Assembly: GCA_021527695.1 (NCBI GenBank) | Contig: JAKFAO010000006.1 | Span: 682,001-746,000 of the forward strand | DNA length: 64,000 bases | Origin: Naematelia aurantialba | Lineage: Eukaryota; Basidiomycota; Tremellomycetes; Tremellales; Naemateliaceae | Direction of reading: 5' to 3' | Part shown: in pieces, positions 10,911 to 21,308 of the stretch | How positions within the stretch are numbered: the first letter of the stretch is position 1 | Layout: each line of letters begins with the position of its first letter | Position numbers and translations under genes: made by a program | Notes under the pieces: generated by a model | The model's database searches: none | What the model saw: only the letters and a program-made list of their open reading frames with translations | Told to the model about the DNA's origin: nothing

Positions 10911-13207
10911 ATGCAGCTGCTGGCGAGCACGTCTCGCGCGACGCGCGCGGGAGTACGCCTGATCGCTTGTGGCGCCAACCGACCGTGTCTCTGTCCACTC
11001 GAGCTCCGACGGCGGGCGGGGCGTGCTTGTCCTCGTGTGGCTGTACCTGCTCGATCGTTCTCGTCCTCCTCGACATGCAGGGAGCGACCGGTATTCGTAA
11101 GAGGCGGTGTCTTGGGTAGCCGTATACAACTTCCCAGGCGGGCTTCGTCTCCTCCTCCACCACCACCACCAATATCACCATCACCACCACCATCACCACC
11201 TCGTCCCTCTTCCTTTCCTTCTCCGCGTGTTCCTGCTGCTGCTCATGCCGCTGTTGCTCTCCATGCCCCTGATCGAGCTCAAGCGGCGTCATCACGAGGT
11301 CCGAGGGAAGCATCACGAGGTCCGAGGGACGGGTACGGACAACGCACGGCCAGGACGGATTCTCCCGACTACTCCACGTCTGAACAGCGGCGGCAGCTGT
11401 CCCGCACTGAGCGCTGGGACCGCGCTCTCTCCGCCCGAGATCCTACGGCGCCGCGGCCACCGAGTGGAGAGTCGTCCGTGCCCCGTCCCCCGATACCTCT
11501 ACACCACGCGTCCTCGCCTCTGTCGGCGGCGCCGACTGCACAGGGCCGTGGACCCATCCGACCTTGGAGGTCAGGCCGGAACCTCGACCAGGACAGCCAG
11601 ACTCGAGATCCGACTGCGCGCGGACCTCTGAGAGGCGGACAAACACAAGCCGCCTCGCCGACGGCAGCACACGGCAGTAGACCACTTCGACCGGGGTTTG
11701 GTATCAGGCACAACGAGGACTCTGAGGCGGCGACAAGTGTCTCCCAAACTGCCCAACAGTCCCAACCTTCCTCTCCTCCACGCTCCGCATCACCTGCACG
11801 ATCCTGGGACGAGGATCCGAGCTCGTCCTCTTCCTTTGCGCACTCGGCGACCCGCGCGCCGCGGGACCAGCAAACGGTGCCGGCATGGCCTGTCGTGAAG
11901 CCCTGGCCGGACGACGGTCCTACCGAACACGACGTGGACGCCATGCGCGATCCTCCTGCTCGGCCAGAGCCGCCGGCGCCAAGGTTCGGGCTCCGTTCAC
12001 CCCCACCGTCGTCTCCTGCCTCTCCACGCCCCGCATTCGCATCTCGTGCCCCCCCGGGCGCCCCGTCACCCTCCAGCTCATCCGCTCCTCCGTCCTCGTT
12101 CTCCCCTCCCCCGCACGCCGCCACCGGCAAGCACGAACATCGTCAGCCCTCTCGCCCGTCTCCATTGGAACATCGTCAGCCCTCTCGCCCGTCTCCATTG
12201 GAACATCGTCAGCCCTCTCGCCCATCTCTCCTGGAACATCGTCAGCTCTCTCGCCCATCTCCCCTGGAACATCGTCAGCCCTCTCGCCCCTTTCCGCTGG
12301 CACTCCGACATCCGCCGCCGATCAATACCGATCTCGCACCGGTGCCACCTCTGAACGAGCTGCCCCCTCTGGAGCGACCGCGCAAGGCGAGTCTGACCTC
12401 TGTTCCTTGATCACGTTCATGCCTCGACTCTCACCCAGCCGCCTTGCATCTGGCCCACTCCACACTCAGCCGCCTTACATCCAGCCCACGCAGACGACCT
12501 TGCTTTGTGTATATACGTATTTATAGGACAAGCTGACATGCGCGCAGATTGCATTCGCGCGCGTCGACCTGGAAACGGCAGTTCCAGCGTGCTTTGGTGC
12601 CCGCAAAGCGTTCGTCTACAAAGCACCCACATTCACGCTGCGCGTCCTCCCGACCACCGCTGTCCCGGCTGGAAAGCCCCTCCCGTTCCCGCCGCAGTAC
12701 ATCAAAGAGCCCAAGGTCGGCGTCAACGGCGTGGAAAAGGTCATCCGGCTCGCTATTGTGACGAGTAAGGCCCAAGTGAGCAAGTTGGCCGTCGAGCGGA
12801 CGCGGTGCGAGGCAAAGTTCAAGATGGCGGTCAACCTCATCGTCTCGAGAGGCGTGGGCGTGGAGACACAGGAGCAGGCGATGGAGTTGGTCAATGACCG
12901 TATGTTTCTTTCGTCTTCGGCGCTTCTGGGTTCTGGCGTTCTGGTTTCGCATGTCTGGCTTCTGGCATTTTTGGCGCTCCCCGCAGGCATCTCCTCTTGT
13001 AATTGTGCTGGCAGCGACCACAGATCGAGTAGCTTAGTCGCACACCTACATGACCGGGTGAACAGAACGGTTGAGAGCTGATGAGACGCAGAGTTCGCGT
13101 ACTTTGGGATACTGCAGGCGGCGGTATACGACCAGCCGTTGAACGAGCTCGTACACGACGTCGTGATTGCTTTGCGCCGTACAGCTGCCGCGCTTTCGAG
13201 GCGTTGA
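10911..13207 (+). CDS. Mitochondrial-type protein with RnpA-like C-terminal motif
   Basis: Three exons (10911-12386, 12548-12899, 13092-13207) give 647 aa. Residues 1-60 are Arg/Ala/Ser-rich without acids and end ARSFSSSS, a typical mitochondrial presequence with an MPP-like cleavage site. Residues 70-490 are Pro/Ser/Arg-rich low complexity and include five 11-residue repeats. Residues 493-646 form a compact domain with a predicted beta strand (IRLAIVTSK) followed by a basic helix (AVERTRCEAKFKMAVNLIV). That order recalls bacterial RNase P protein RnpA (strand, VSK, AVxRNRxKR helix), but identity is weak and this is only a hypothesis. The first intron uses a GC donor (AAG|GCGAGT); it is preferred because both flanks are then in phase 0. 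Other possibilities: a mitoribosomal or RNA-binding protein. Confidence 0.6.
12135..12299 (+). repeat. Five 33-bp coding repeats
   Basis: Five consecutive 33-bp units starting GAACATCGTCAGCCCTCTCG. They encode EHRQPSRPSPL with one or two substitutions per copy. The period is a multiple of three, so copy number can change without a frameshift. Confidence 0.9.
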
Positions 13208-14701
13208 GGCCGACGCGGTGTGTGCCGTGTCACAGTCGTCAGGCATGAGCGATTATCTCTGGGCACTGGGCGGAGCCGTGTCATTAGTCGGAGGGTAGCC
13301 GTGTCATAGGCATCATAGGCATCATAGGCATCATAGGCATCATAGGCATCAGGCATCAGTCATTAGCCACCCATCAACATGCGCTTGTATCAGTTGGTCG
13401 GCCGCTCGATCAGAGCTGATTTCTGGGGGCATGGTCACCTGACACCGTTGTGTGGTCGTCGCGTGTAGATAGAATGGCGCAAAACGGATTACAGACAAGC
13501 AGCAAGGTTAGCGGAAAGAGAGGCGGCCCGAGTCGCAGGTTTCAATCGCGTTGGGGTCTGTAGAGAGGTCAGAGGTTGATCGTCGAGGTTGAATAGAGCA
13601 GGTAGCCTCAGCCTGCGCGCGGAGCGAGTGGGGGCATGATGCAGCTCAGTTCGTGAGACGCTGCTCGTGCTTCCCCGCTATCCGCCAGTAGTGAATGATC
13701 ACCAGAGTTCTGCATACAATCGAGATTGCCTGTCCACAGAGTATCGACCGCCGGTCCTGCACCACAGTAAATCTCTCGCGCCGGTCGCAGTGTATCCAGA
13801 CGCCGCTTTAGCGGCGCTTATCACCGCCCACTAAACCCGAACTGTCGCCGCGGGCACACTGGCAAAGTGGGCACAGTCGCCAGCCGCGCCCTGTGATTCG
13901 CTGCAGAAAAGTCCGCCGTCAGATCAGTCGGGATGATCGGACTCGCCCGCTTTGCGGTTTTCGCGCATCGACGCCACGGCTCAGCGGGGGAATGGTGCAA
14001 TGCAAAGAGCAAGGGGAATGGGAATGGGAATGGGAGAACCCCGTAGTTCCGCGCCGAGCTCCGGCGTTTGCTGCTGGCTCTGCTGGCTCTGCTTGCGCAC
14101 CGACGTGCCAAGGAACGGTAGAGGGAGGAGCACAGGCAAGCAGAGCGGGACGTAACAGCAAGAGGTAGGGGTGAGGTGGATGGAGGGGAGGTCGGTGGAG
14201 GTGGGAGAAGCCGGCGTGTGCCGTAACCTCTCCAAGGCGAGTTGGACGCCAAGTGGCGCGCAGCTCGTCGTCGGGTGGTTTTCTCCGCTTTCTCGGACTC
14301 TCAGGACGCCAGGGTAGAGAAAAAAAAAGTTCGACTGGGTGCTGGGCTGGGAAACGCTTCCCCACGAGCGTTGGCGTGATCCGTACCCCGAACCCTGCGA
14401 GCAAGAGCCAGAGCAGGGGCAGGAGTCAGAGCAGGAGTCAGAGCCAGAGCAGGGGCAGGAGTCAGAGCCAGAGCAGGAGCCAGAGCAGGAGCAAGGGCCA
14501 GAGCAGGAGCCAGAGGTAGAGCAGGAGCAAAGCCCAGGGCCGCAGCAAGGGCGACGCCAGATAACTGACCGAAGGGTGCATTCCTCGAGATGATGCGATA
14601 TTCCACAGGTTTCCATATATTCCAAGTGGTCGATACGAGCTTGTCTCTGTGCATCTCTCATCTCTCCCATCTCTCGTAAAAGCGTAGTACCAACCGCTGC
14701 C
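13208..14701. promoter_or_regulatory. Long upstream region of TSA1 with repeats
   Basis: 1.5 kb with no supportable gene. It contains about six units of a 9-bp repeat (CATCATAGG) at about 13304-13358 and a GA-rich degenerate repeat (GAGCAGGAGTCAGAGCCA-like) at about 14400-14525 close to the TSA1 start. A stress-responsive promoter is expected for a peroxiredoxin, but no consensus site is claimed. Confidence 0.4.
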
Positions 14702-16466
14702 ATGTCTGCTGCCATCATCCAGAAGCCTGCACCGTGAGTCGCACTACTCCAGTCCAGTACACGAAAGACGATAGACGAGGTGCGAGAGAGTCTGCGTCGT
14801 CGGCCGAAAACGCCGGGCAGCCGTTCGACATGGACGGCAGCGACGAACACGCTCCCAGTCTGCGTCGTCGTGGCAGAGCTTTGCTGACTCGACAGGGCGT
14901 TCTCCGGCACCGCCGTCAAGGAGGGCTCGTTTGAGGAGATCAAGCTCGCCGACTACCAGGGCAAATGGTGAGTGACAGTGGCAGTGGCAGCGGTAGTGGC
15001 AGCGGGTGTGATCGCGATGATCTTCCGTGCCGCTTTTTCCGGGGTCCATCAGTGGGCTGCTGGGCTGATGCTTGCAGGACCGTCCTCGTCTTCTACCCCA
15101 TGGACTTTACCTGTACGTGTCTGATGTCTCTGTTACCCCTGTTACCCCTGTTACCCCTGTCACCCCTTCTCGCACCTTCCCACCCTGTCAAACTTGAAAA
15201 GCACTCGCATCTGCCCTCTTCTATCCGCAGCCTCGGCGCATACAGCGCTTCGCCCGCCGCCGCATCCCTGCTTCCTCTCCTTGGTCTGGTCCCGTGATTG
15301 AGACACTAACCAGTACAGTCGTCTGCCCGACCGAAATCCTCGCGTTCAACGCCGCTCTCCCCAAGTTCGCCGCCATCAACACCGAGGTCATTGGTGTCTC
15401 TACCGACTCGGAGTTCACCCACCTCGCCTGGAGCCAGACGCCCAGGAAGGAGGGCGGTCTCGGCCCCGACCTCAAGCTGACTCTGGTGAGTGGTGGAGTG
15501 ACGCTCGGCGAAACGAGCTGACCAGCGTCCCTCCATCTGTGCTCTGTACGCCACTCGTCTCACTCGTCGCGCTCGACGTGCTATTGCTTGACGCTCTGTG
15601 CGCATACGTTACACACTCTTCTTCGCCACACCACCAATCCGCTATCCCTACTCTGCGATCTGGCGATCTTGGCCGGTCTATACACTTGCTCCGCTCATTA
15701 CCGGTACTCCACGACTTCTCGCTCTCGCTCTCGCACTCGTACTCGCCCTCGCCCTCGCTTTGCTCTTCGCTCGCGCGCACTCGCACTCGCAGCTCGCGGA
15801 CCGCAACCACGCCACCGCCAAGGCGTACGGCGTCCTCATCCCCGAGGAAGGCATCGCCCTCCGGGGCACCTTCTTCATTGACCCCAAGGGCATCCTGCGC
15901 GCCGCGCACGTGCACGACCTCCCCGTCGGCCGCTCGGTCGAGGAGACCCTGCGCGTCGTCAAGGCGTTCCAGTTCACCGACGAGCACGGCGAGGTCTGCC
16001 CCGCCGGCTGGGAAGAGGGCCACGACACGATCGACACGGCCGACAAGAGCAAGTACTTTGGCAAGCAGTAAGCGGACCTTCTTGCCTCTCAACCCCGTAC
16101 CTCGTCTAGACTGGGCGGCAGGGCGGCGGCACGGAGACGCAGGGATATCAGCTGTCGGCGTCGGGTATCGGGTATCCGTGTAGAGGACAAGACAGGGTAG
16201 AGGTGGAAGAGTGAAGAGGGGGTAGAGGATAGAATAGATTAGACGGTGCGGATGAATCGTCGTCTGTGCAGCCCTTGCCTCCCCGTGCCGTCACGTCTGA
16301 ATGTGGTGTCCCAGTCTGAAATGCCGGTTGTAGCGCCGACCTCGAGACCGGCACGGCAATGGACGTCGATGATCTCGCCAGCGCCAACGGCAACGGCAAC
16401 GGTGATGCGAAACGAAAGACCGAGGTCGTCGATGCCGCCCCAGCGCCAAAGCGCACCAAGCCATAG
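14702..16466 (+). CDS. TSA1: Typical 2-Cys peroxiredoxin (thioredoxin peroxidase)
   Basis: Exons 14702-14733, 14896-14967, 15078-15112, 15319-15485, 15793-16067 and probably 16334-16466 give 237 aa. The enzyme reduces H2O2 and alkyl hydroperoxides with thioredoxin in the cytosol. The peroxidatic site is YPMDFTFVCPTE (Cys49, with Pro42 and Thr46), the resolving site GEVCPAGW (Cys171). GGLG (in RKEGGLGPD) and a C-terminal YF (SKYFGK) are the two motifs linked to hyperoxidation sensitivity. If the last intron (donor CA|GTAAGC, 16068-16333) is retained, the frame stops at once at 16071 (TAA within the donor), giving a 194-aa form of classical length. If spliced, a 43-residue tail [20 protein letters not shown]...KRKTE...PKRTKP is added. 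Function is certain; which 3' end predominates is not. Confidence 0.92.
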
Positions 16467-16792
16467 CGCGGGGCGATCCTTCTCGTCTCTTCCTACTGCC
16501 TGGCTCCCTCCTGTATCCTTCTCTCCAGTTGCCCTTCCCCCCTGTTGCGACTTACGCCCACGTTGTCTCCCACAGGGTCAACAGCCCCCCCATTGCACAG
16601 CGTGACCTGCTATCCACCTACCTTCCACCGTCGCACGAAATCCCTGACGCATCTTCCGCCACCTGACCCCTCCTATCCCATGCCACGCCCATGCTCCGCT
16701 CCCTCTTGCTTGGCGATTACGCCAGCAAAGACCAACCAACGACCAACGGAAAAACGATCCTCAGATCATAACCAATGACGAATCATGCATAT
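16467..16792. other. Convergent intergenic region
   Basis: 326 bp between the TSA1 stop (long form) and the GET1 stop, tail to tail. No gene seen; presumably 3' UTRs. Confidence 0.4.
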
Positions 16793-17957
16793 TCAGTCCA
16801 ACTTGTCATGCTCTATACCCAGCGGCTCAATCTTCGCCCCTGATGTCTTTTCCGACATAGCTGGCACAGATGCGGCCGGTATTGGTGCTGCTGCTAGGGG
16901 CTGTATCAGCTCAACGTCCTGAACAAGGTGGCGCATGTCCTCACGAGATGGTAAGATGAGATCCTTGGCCAATTCTTCCAAAGTCGCTAGAACGCGCTTG
17001 CACACGGTACACCATGCGCCCGAGCTCACGCTTCCTGATTTCGGATGTCCGTCAGCTTTGGCACGTGTGTCGGGAGCTCGGACAGGAAACGGAAGGGTAC
17101 TAGTTTGAAGAGCAAGGGCAAAGGCAGGGAGCATACCTGAGGGTGCGCTGGGGAAGCTCAGGACCCAACGGACAATGCCTGGAGTCCAGGATTCCGGGAG
17201 GTAGAAGACTGGCTGGCGGCGGTACCACCATACCAGGACCAGCTGGGCGCCGGTGGTCAGTACCCAAAGGAGAGATGTGAATCGAAGGCCGAACGAGGAC
17301 TGGGCGGATCCGAGCTTGGTGTCTGGTTCTGTCAGCTGGCTCCGGCGTGACGAGGCATTGAGCATGGGGCGCTGGACTCCAGGCACCGGACAAGAAGCAC
17401 TGGGTATTGGGATTTGTTTTGGGAGCTGCGTTCGTCTGATTCCCTCGTATATTGTGAACGGAAGAGGTATGGGGGAGAACGGGAAAGGAAAGCAAGGGGA
17501 GAACGCAGGGAAGGGATGATGGTGGATCAGAGACCACACTGACTGATCGCTTCGAGGTCAGCCAGCGACTTGTCGATCTTGCGCTTCAGTTTCGCCCATT
17601 TCGCAAACTCGTCCTGGGACGATGTCTTTGCTAGATCCGCCTTGTCTTTGAGGATCTGCGACCGGAGCGCTCGTTGCTTGGCGCGCAGGGAGGAGAGAAA
17701 GAGGCGGGCGTAGAGCGAGAATGCCTATTATATACGTCAGCGTCCATGAGCTCGATGGCTGGCGCCGTTGATCGCCTGCCAAGATGTAGGCTGTTTGCCA
17801 TGCGGTCAGAGGGAGTAGTCAGAAGGAATGGCACGGCGGTCAGATGGTGTGGGTGTCGTTGCTGACGTACTAGCTCTTGCAGGACGGTCTTGCCGATCCA
17901 CGACACGGTCTGTGTGAGGAATACGATGCCAAAGATGAACAGGGCCAGGTTTGGCAT
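16793..17957 (-). CDS. GET1: GET1-like receptor subunit for tail-anchored proteins
   Basis: Four exons (17871-17957, 17544-17724, 17137-17322, 16793-17034) give 231 aa, close to yeast Get1 (235). Layout fits the WRB/Get1 family: an N-terminal membrane span in LALFIFGIVFLTQTVSWIG, a charged coiled coil (AKWAKLKRKIDKSLADLEAI) that in the family grips Get3, a second span FTSLLWVLTTGAQLVLVWWY, and a third near GIVRWVLSFPSAP. With Get2 it forms the ER receptor that releases tail-anchored proteins from Get3. A C-terminal tail of about 60 residues is less conserved. Divergent from DSN1. Confidence 0.85.
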
Positions 17958-18364
17958 CCTGCTCGACCCCTTGCTATGGCTGCTTGCTGGCGTTGGTTGC
18001 CTTGCTACGGTGGGTAGACGAAGTCACTGGCTGATGGGATAAAATACAGAAATAGCCAAAAGAATTAATTCTTGGACCCTGTAAATCGCCAGTCACTCTG
18101 CGCAAACAACAAATGCTAAAGCGCGTCTGGAGGTTTGATTGTTCTGATTCCGTGGAGAGTCACAGCTGCTCACGACACTGTACGACAGCGACGACGACGA
18201 CGACGGCGACAACGACAACGATAGCGAAAGAGCGACAGCTTGTCTGCATAGGGATCCTCAAACACATCGACATTCCCTATAGCCTTGACGAGGCACACTC
18301 ACAAGAGACCGATCGTCGTTGTGGAGAGGTATCGACGATTGGAGAACACAACTAGGAGTGATTC
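17958..18364. promoter_or_regulatory. Divergent promoter GET1 / DSN1
   Basis: 407 bp between two head-to-head start codons. It contains a short (GAC)n/(AAC)n run near 18187-18220. No factor site is claimed. Confidence 0.45.
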
Positions 18365-20657
18365 ATGGCGACGAGGAAGGCGTCAAATCGCCTGTCTGGA
18401 GGAGCGGGTGAGATGAAGGGAGTGGACAAGCTGGAGAATGGAAAGAAGCGGATCGCTGCAGAAGAAGGCGGAGACGCAGCGAGGAAGAGAAAGAAAGATG
18501 TAGGTCGTCGTCTGGGGTTCTGGCTTCATTGGCCGAGCTGATACTCGTCCTTCTCCTTGCAGGTCAAGAAGCAATGTCAGTGTCTTTCGCCTCTAAGATA
18601 GTCGGCACTGGGACGGCTTCCCTGTTCCATTGCCGTCCAGTCAAACACTAAAGGGCTGCACTAATCCTCGTAGCATCATTCAAACCCCAACCTGTTCTCC
18701 ACAACTCGTCCGACACGCCGCCCGAAGACCTACCTGCACTCTTACCCCCTCCCCCATCCGAGCGCAAGATTGCCCGGCGCAGAGAATCCACACGGGCCAT
18801 CAGAGAACGCGTGGATCAATCGCCCTCACCATCACGCGGGCAAAAGCGGCAAAGGGTGGATGACGAGCGGGACGGATTGCGCATAGCGCTGGCGGGGGAT
18901 GCTGGAGCCTTGAGAGGTCCTCCACCCAAAGTCGACTTTCTCACCTTTGCCAGTACGGCAGGGGCGTCGACCTCGACTTCGAGCCGCGCAAAGGCAGGAT
19001 CAATGCGGCCGCCCTCTCCCCCGTCAAGAAGACTGCCTGCAGCGGGATTGTCGGGCTCGATGGCGCCGCCGCCATTCATCAAGCGGACGAGGAAGAGTCT
19101 CAGGGGACTTGGTCTGCTGGATAGGTCAGAAGAGGAGGTCGTGCCCGTGCCAGATCGCGAGACGCCCATGATTAGGAAGAACAAGGAGCTGAGAGAGGCC
19201 CAAGCTAGACGGAGTAGCCTGGGGATGCGGGGCCAGAGGGCGAGCAGCAGTCTAGGGAGAGGAGACATCAGTGAGTGGATCGCCCAGCGTGTATACTGGG
19301 AGGATAAGCTCACGTTGCGCGCGAAAGGTATACCTCACGCGTCGGTCGAGTCCGATATGTTATACAAGCATGTCACGCCCACCCTCCCCGAACCGATCCG
19401 CGCACGGCACCTGCTCGTATGGTGTGCGAAACGAGCGACCGACGCAGCTCTCGCAACAGAAGGCGCGCCAGCCAGTGGGAGTCGGAGCAAGAGCAAAGCG
19501 AAGATTGAGGTGCCGAGGACCGAGGAAGGAGACCGCTTAGTTCGGGATATCATGGAGGATTTCATGGGCAATCTGGGCAAAGGCAATATTGACACCAATG
19601 TCTTTGGGCCTCCTGTGGGTGCTTTGAATCGTCCGCTAAAATCAGAAACTGACGTCCCAGGGCGCGACTGTACAAAAAGGAATGCCGCTCAATCCACATC
19701 CACGCAATGTGTCAAATCGCAAGGTTGCAGCAGATATCACGGCGGTTGTCAAGCGGTCAGTCTGGTGTTCTGCTGTCTCATTACCGGACTGACGGTCACC
19801 AGGTGTAAGGAGGAAGAGAACCAATGGACGGGACTTATCAATCGTGCCAATCGCAGACAGGCTGATGTGATCGAGACTCTCTACAAGAAGAAAGTGAAAG
19901 ACGAGGAACCAAGTCTGAGAGAGCTTGAGCATGAGTGGATGCGGGAAGCCGTCGGGCTCGCAGATGCGATTATCGCCGAGGGCGAGGGCGATCTCGCAGG
20001 TATGGGCGAGTTTGCAGATGTCGAGTTCAAGGTGGGTTCCGTCTCGAGCATCGAGTCTTCTGGAAGTCCGGAAGTTTTGGCGGAAGCTGACAGTACTCCC
20101 AGGTCGACTCCCTACTGCAGACATCGCATCGCGCTCTGCAGTACTCGCTCCAGGCGCAACGCTTTCTTGACGGTGTCTTCTCAGCCCTCACCGCTGATCT
20201 ACGAAACCGCGACCGACTTGGCCAACCTTCCGCGTTACCCACTCACGAGTCCGACTCTCCCGATCCGGTCAGCCTCCTCTCCACGACCGCGCGGGCATCG
20301 TCCTCTACCGCAGCAGCTTCGGCCGCTTCAGCAGCGGCGTCAGATCCGATCCATCTCCTCCGCGCGCTGGCGGCGGCAGAAGCAGGCGAGCAGAAGGACG
20401 AAGCCATCACGGCTGCGGCAAAGGTCGCGCCGGTACCTGCGAACCTGGCACTGAGCACAGGCCCTGGTGCTGGTGCTGGTGCTAGCGGCGGTGGTGCCGG
20501 TTCCGGTATAGGAGTGGGAGTGGGAGTGGGAGTGGGCCAGACACCCAGGAGAGGGGTGGGTCAGGGGATGACCCCGCGGCGGACAGGAGGACTGGGCACG
20601 ACGCCGGGCAGAGGGCGGGTCCTGACGAAAGCTGCTACGCCGGGACAATCGCACTGA
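18365..20657 (+). CDS. DSN1: Kinetochore MIS12-complex subunit Dsn1/Mis13
   Basis: Six exons (18365-18499, 18563-18575, 18674-19614, 19661-19755, 19803-20031, 20103-20657) give 655 aa. The central block ISEWIAQRVYWEDKLTLRAKG, the helix following it (LPEPIRARHLLVWCAKRA) and KCKEEENQWTGLINRANRR match the Mis12-Mtw1 (Dsn1/Mis13) family. This subunit bridges centromeric CENP-C and the Ndc80/KNL1 outer kinetochore. The N-terminus is basic and Ser-rich, typical for the Aurora B-regulated region. The C-terminus is Ala-rich coil followed by Gly/Thr/Arg repeats. Exon 2 is only 13 nt. Longer than yeast Dsn1 (576 aa) because of disordered ends. Confidence 0.85.
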
Positions 20658-21308
20658 GCAGGTATGGATGCCGGATCGACAACTAGCGTGGCGTAGCTGC
20701 GACATTTGCTAGTAGAGCTTCCCAGTAGAGCGTCCTCAGCCGTCTGTCTCCCCGCCACGGCATGAGGATGGAGTACACGACGCTCGTGACGCCGGACCGA
20801 CAGGATACGAAGCAGGAGAGCGAAAGCGCAAGCGCAAACGGGAGAGAGAGGGCGGGAGCGGGAGCAGAGCATGGACGCGGGACTGTATTGGCAGTCTGGT
20901 AGTGCAGGCAAGTACAGGAGGCGGCGGATGGACCGATGTGTGAAGACGAGTCAGAGTAGTGGCGTCCTGTAGCGCGGTGGACGATCTTGAGCCTTTTTCT
21001 TCTGTTCCTCTCGCACAGGTGTGCCCACGTATGCAACGAACCGTATGGTGACGTATGGCACTGGGCACCAGAGACGACAGATGAGATTTGCATGTCTACG
21101 GGCGTACTGAAGTTGACTGTGCGACTTTGCCAGTCCTAGCTTCATCTATCGCTGAGCTGACACCGCTATAAAGCTCAACTTTATGTAGGTACAAAACCCG
21201 GTATAGGGAACGAAGTCCGGCTGATCCGGGCTTTGCCGATGTCTTTGTAGGTGCTGCCTTTGGTCGGGTCGACAGTCGGGGTGGGAGCGGAGAGCGAGGG
21301 AGCGCAGA
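20658..21308. other. Convergent intergenic region
   Basis: 651 bp between the DSN1 and RBM42-like stop codons, tail to tail. Open frames here overlap on several strands and look random; no gene is called. Confidence 0.4.

Noticed and set aside
11369..12130. A long minus-strand open frame opposite the mitochondrial-type protein
   Set aside because: It is the antisense shadow of a GC-rich, Pro/Ser/Arg-rich exon; the plus strand has the presequence and coherent downstream splicing.
14339..14593. A plus-strand frame rich in Glu/Gln (EQEPEQGQESE) before TSA1
   Set aside because: It is produced by a short DNA repeat, the opposite strand is equally open (Ser/Cys-rich), and no splice sites or homologues support it.
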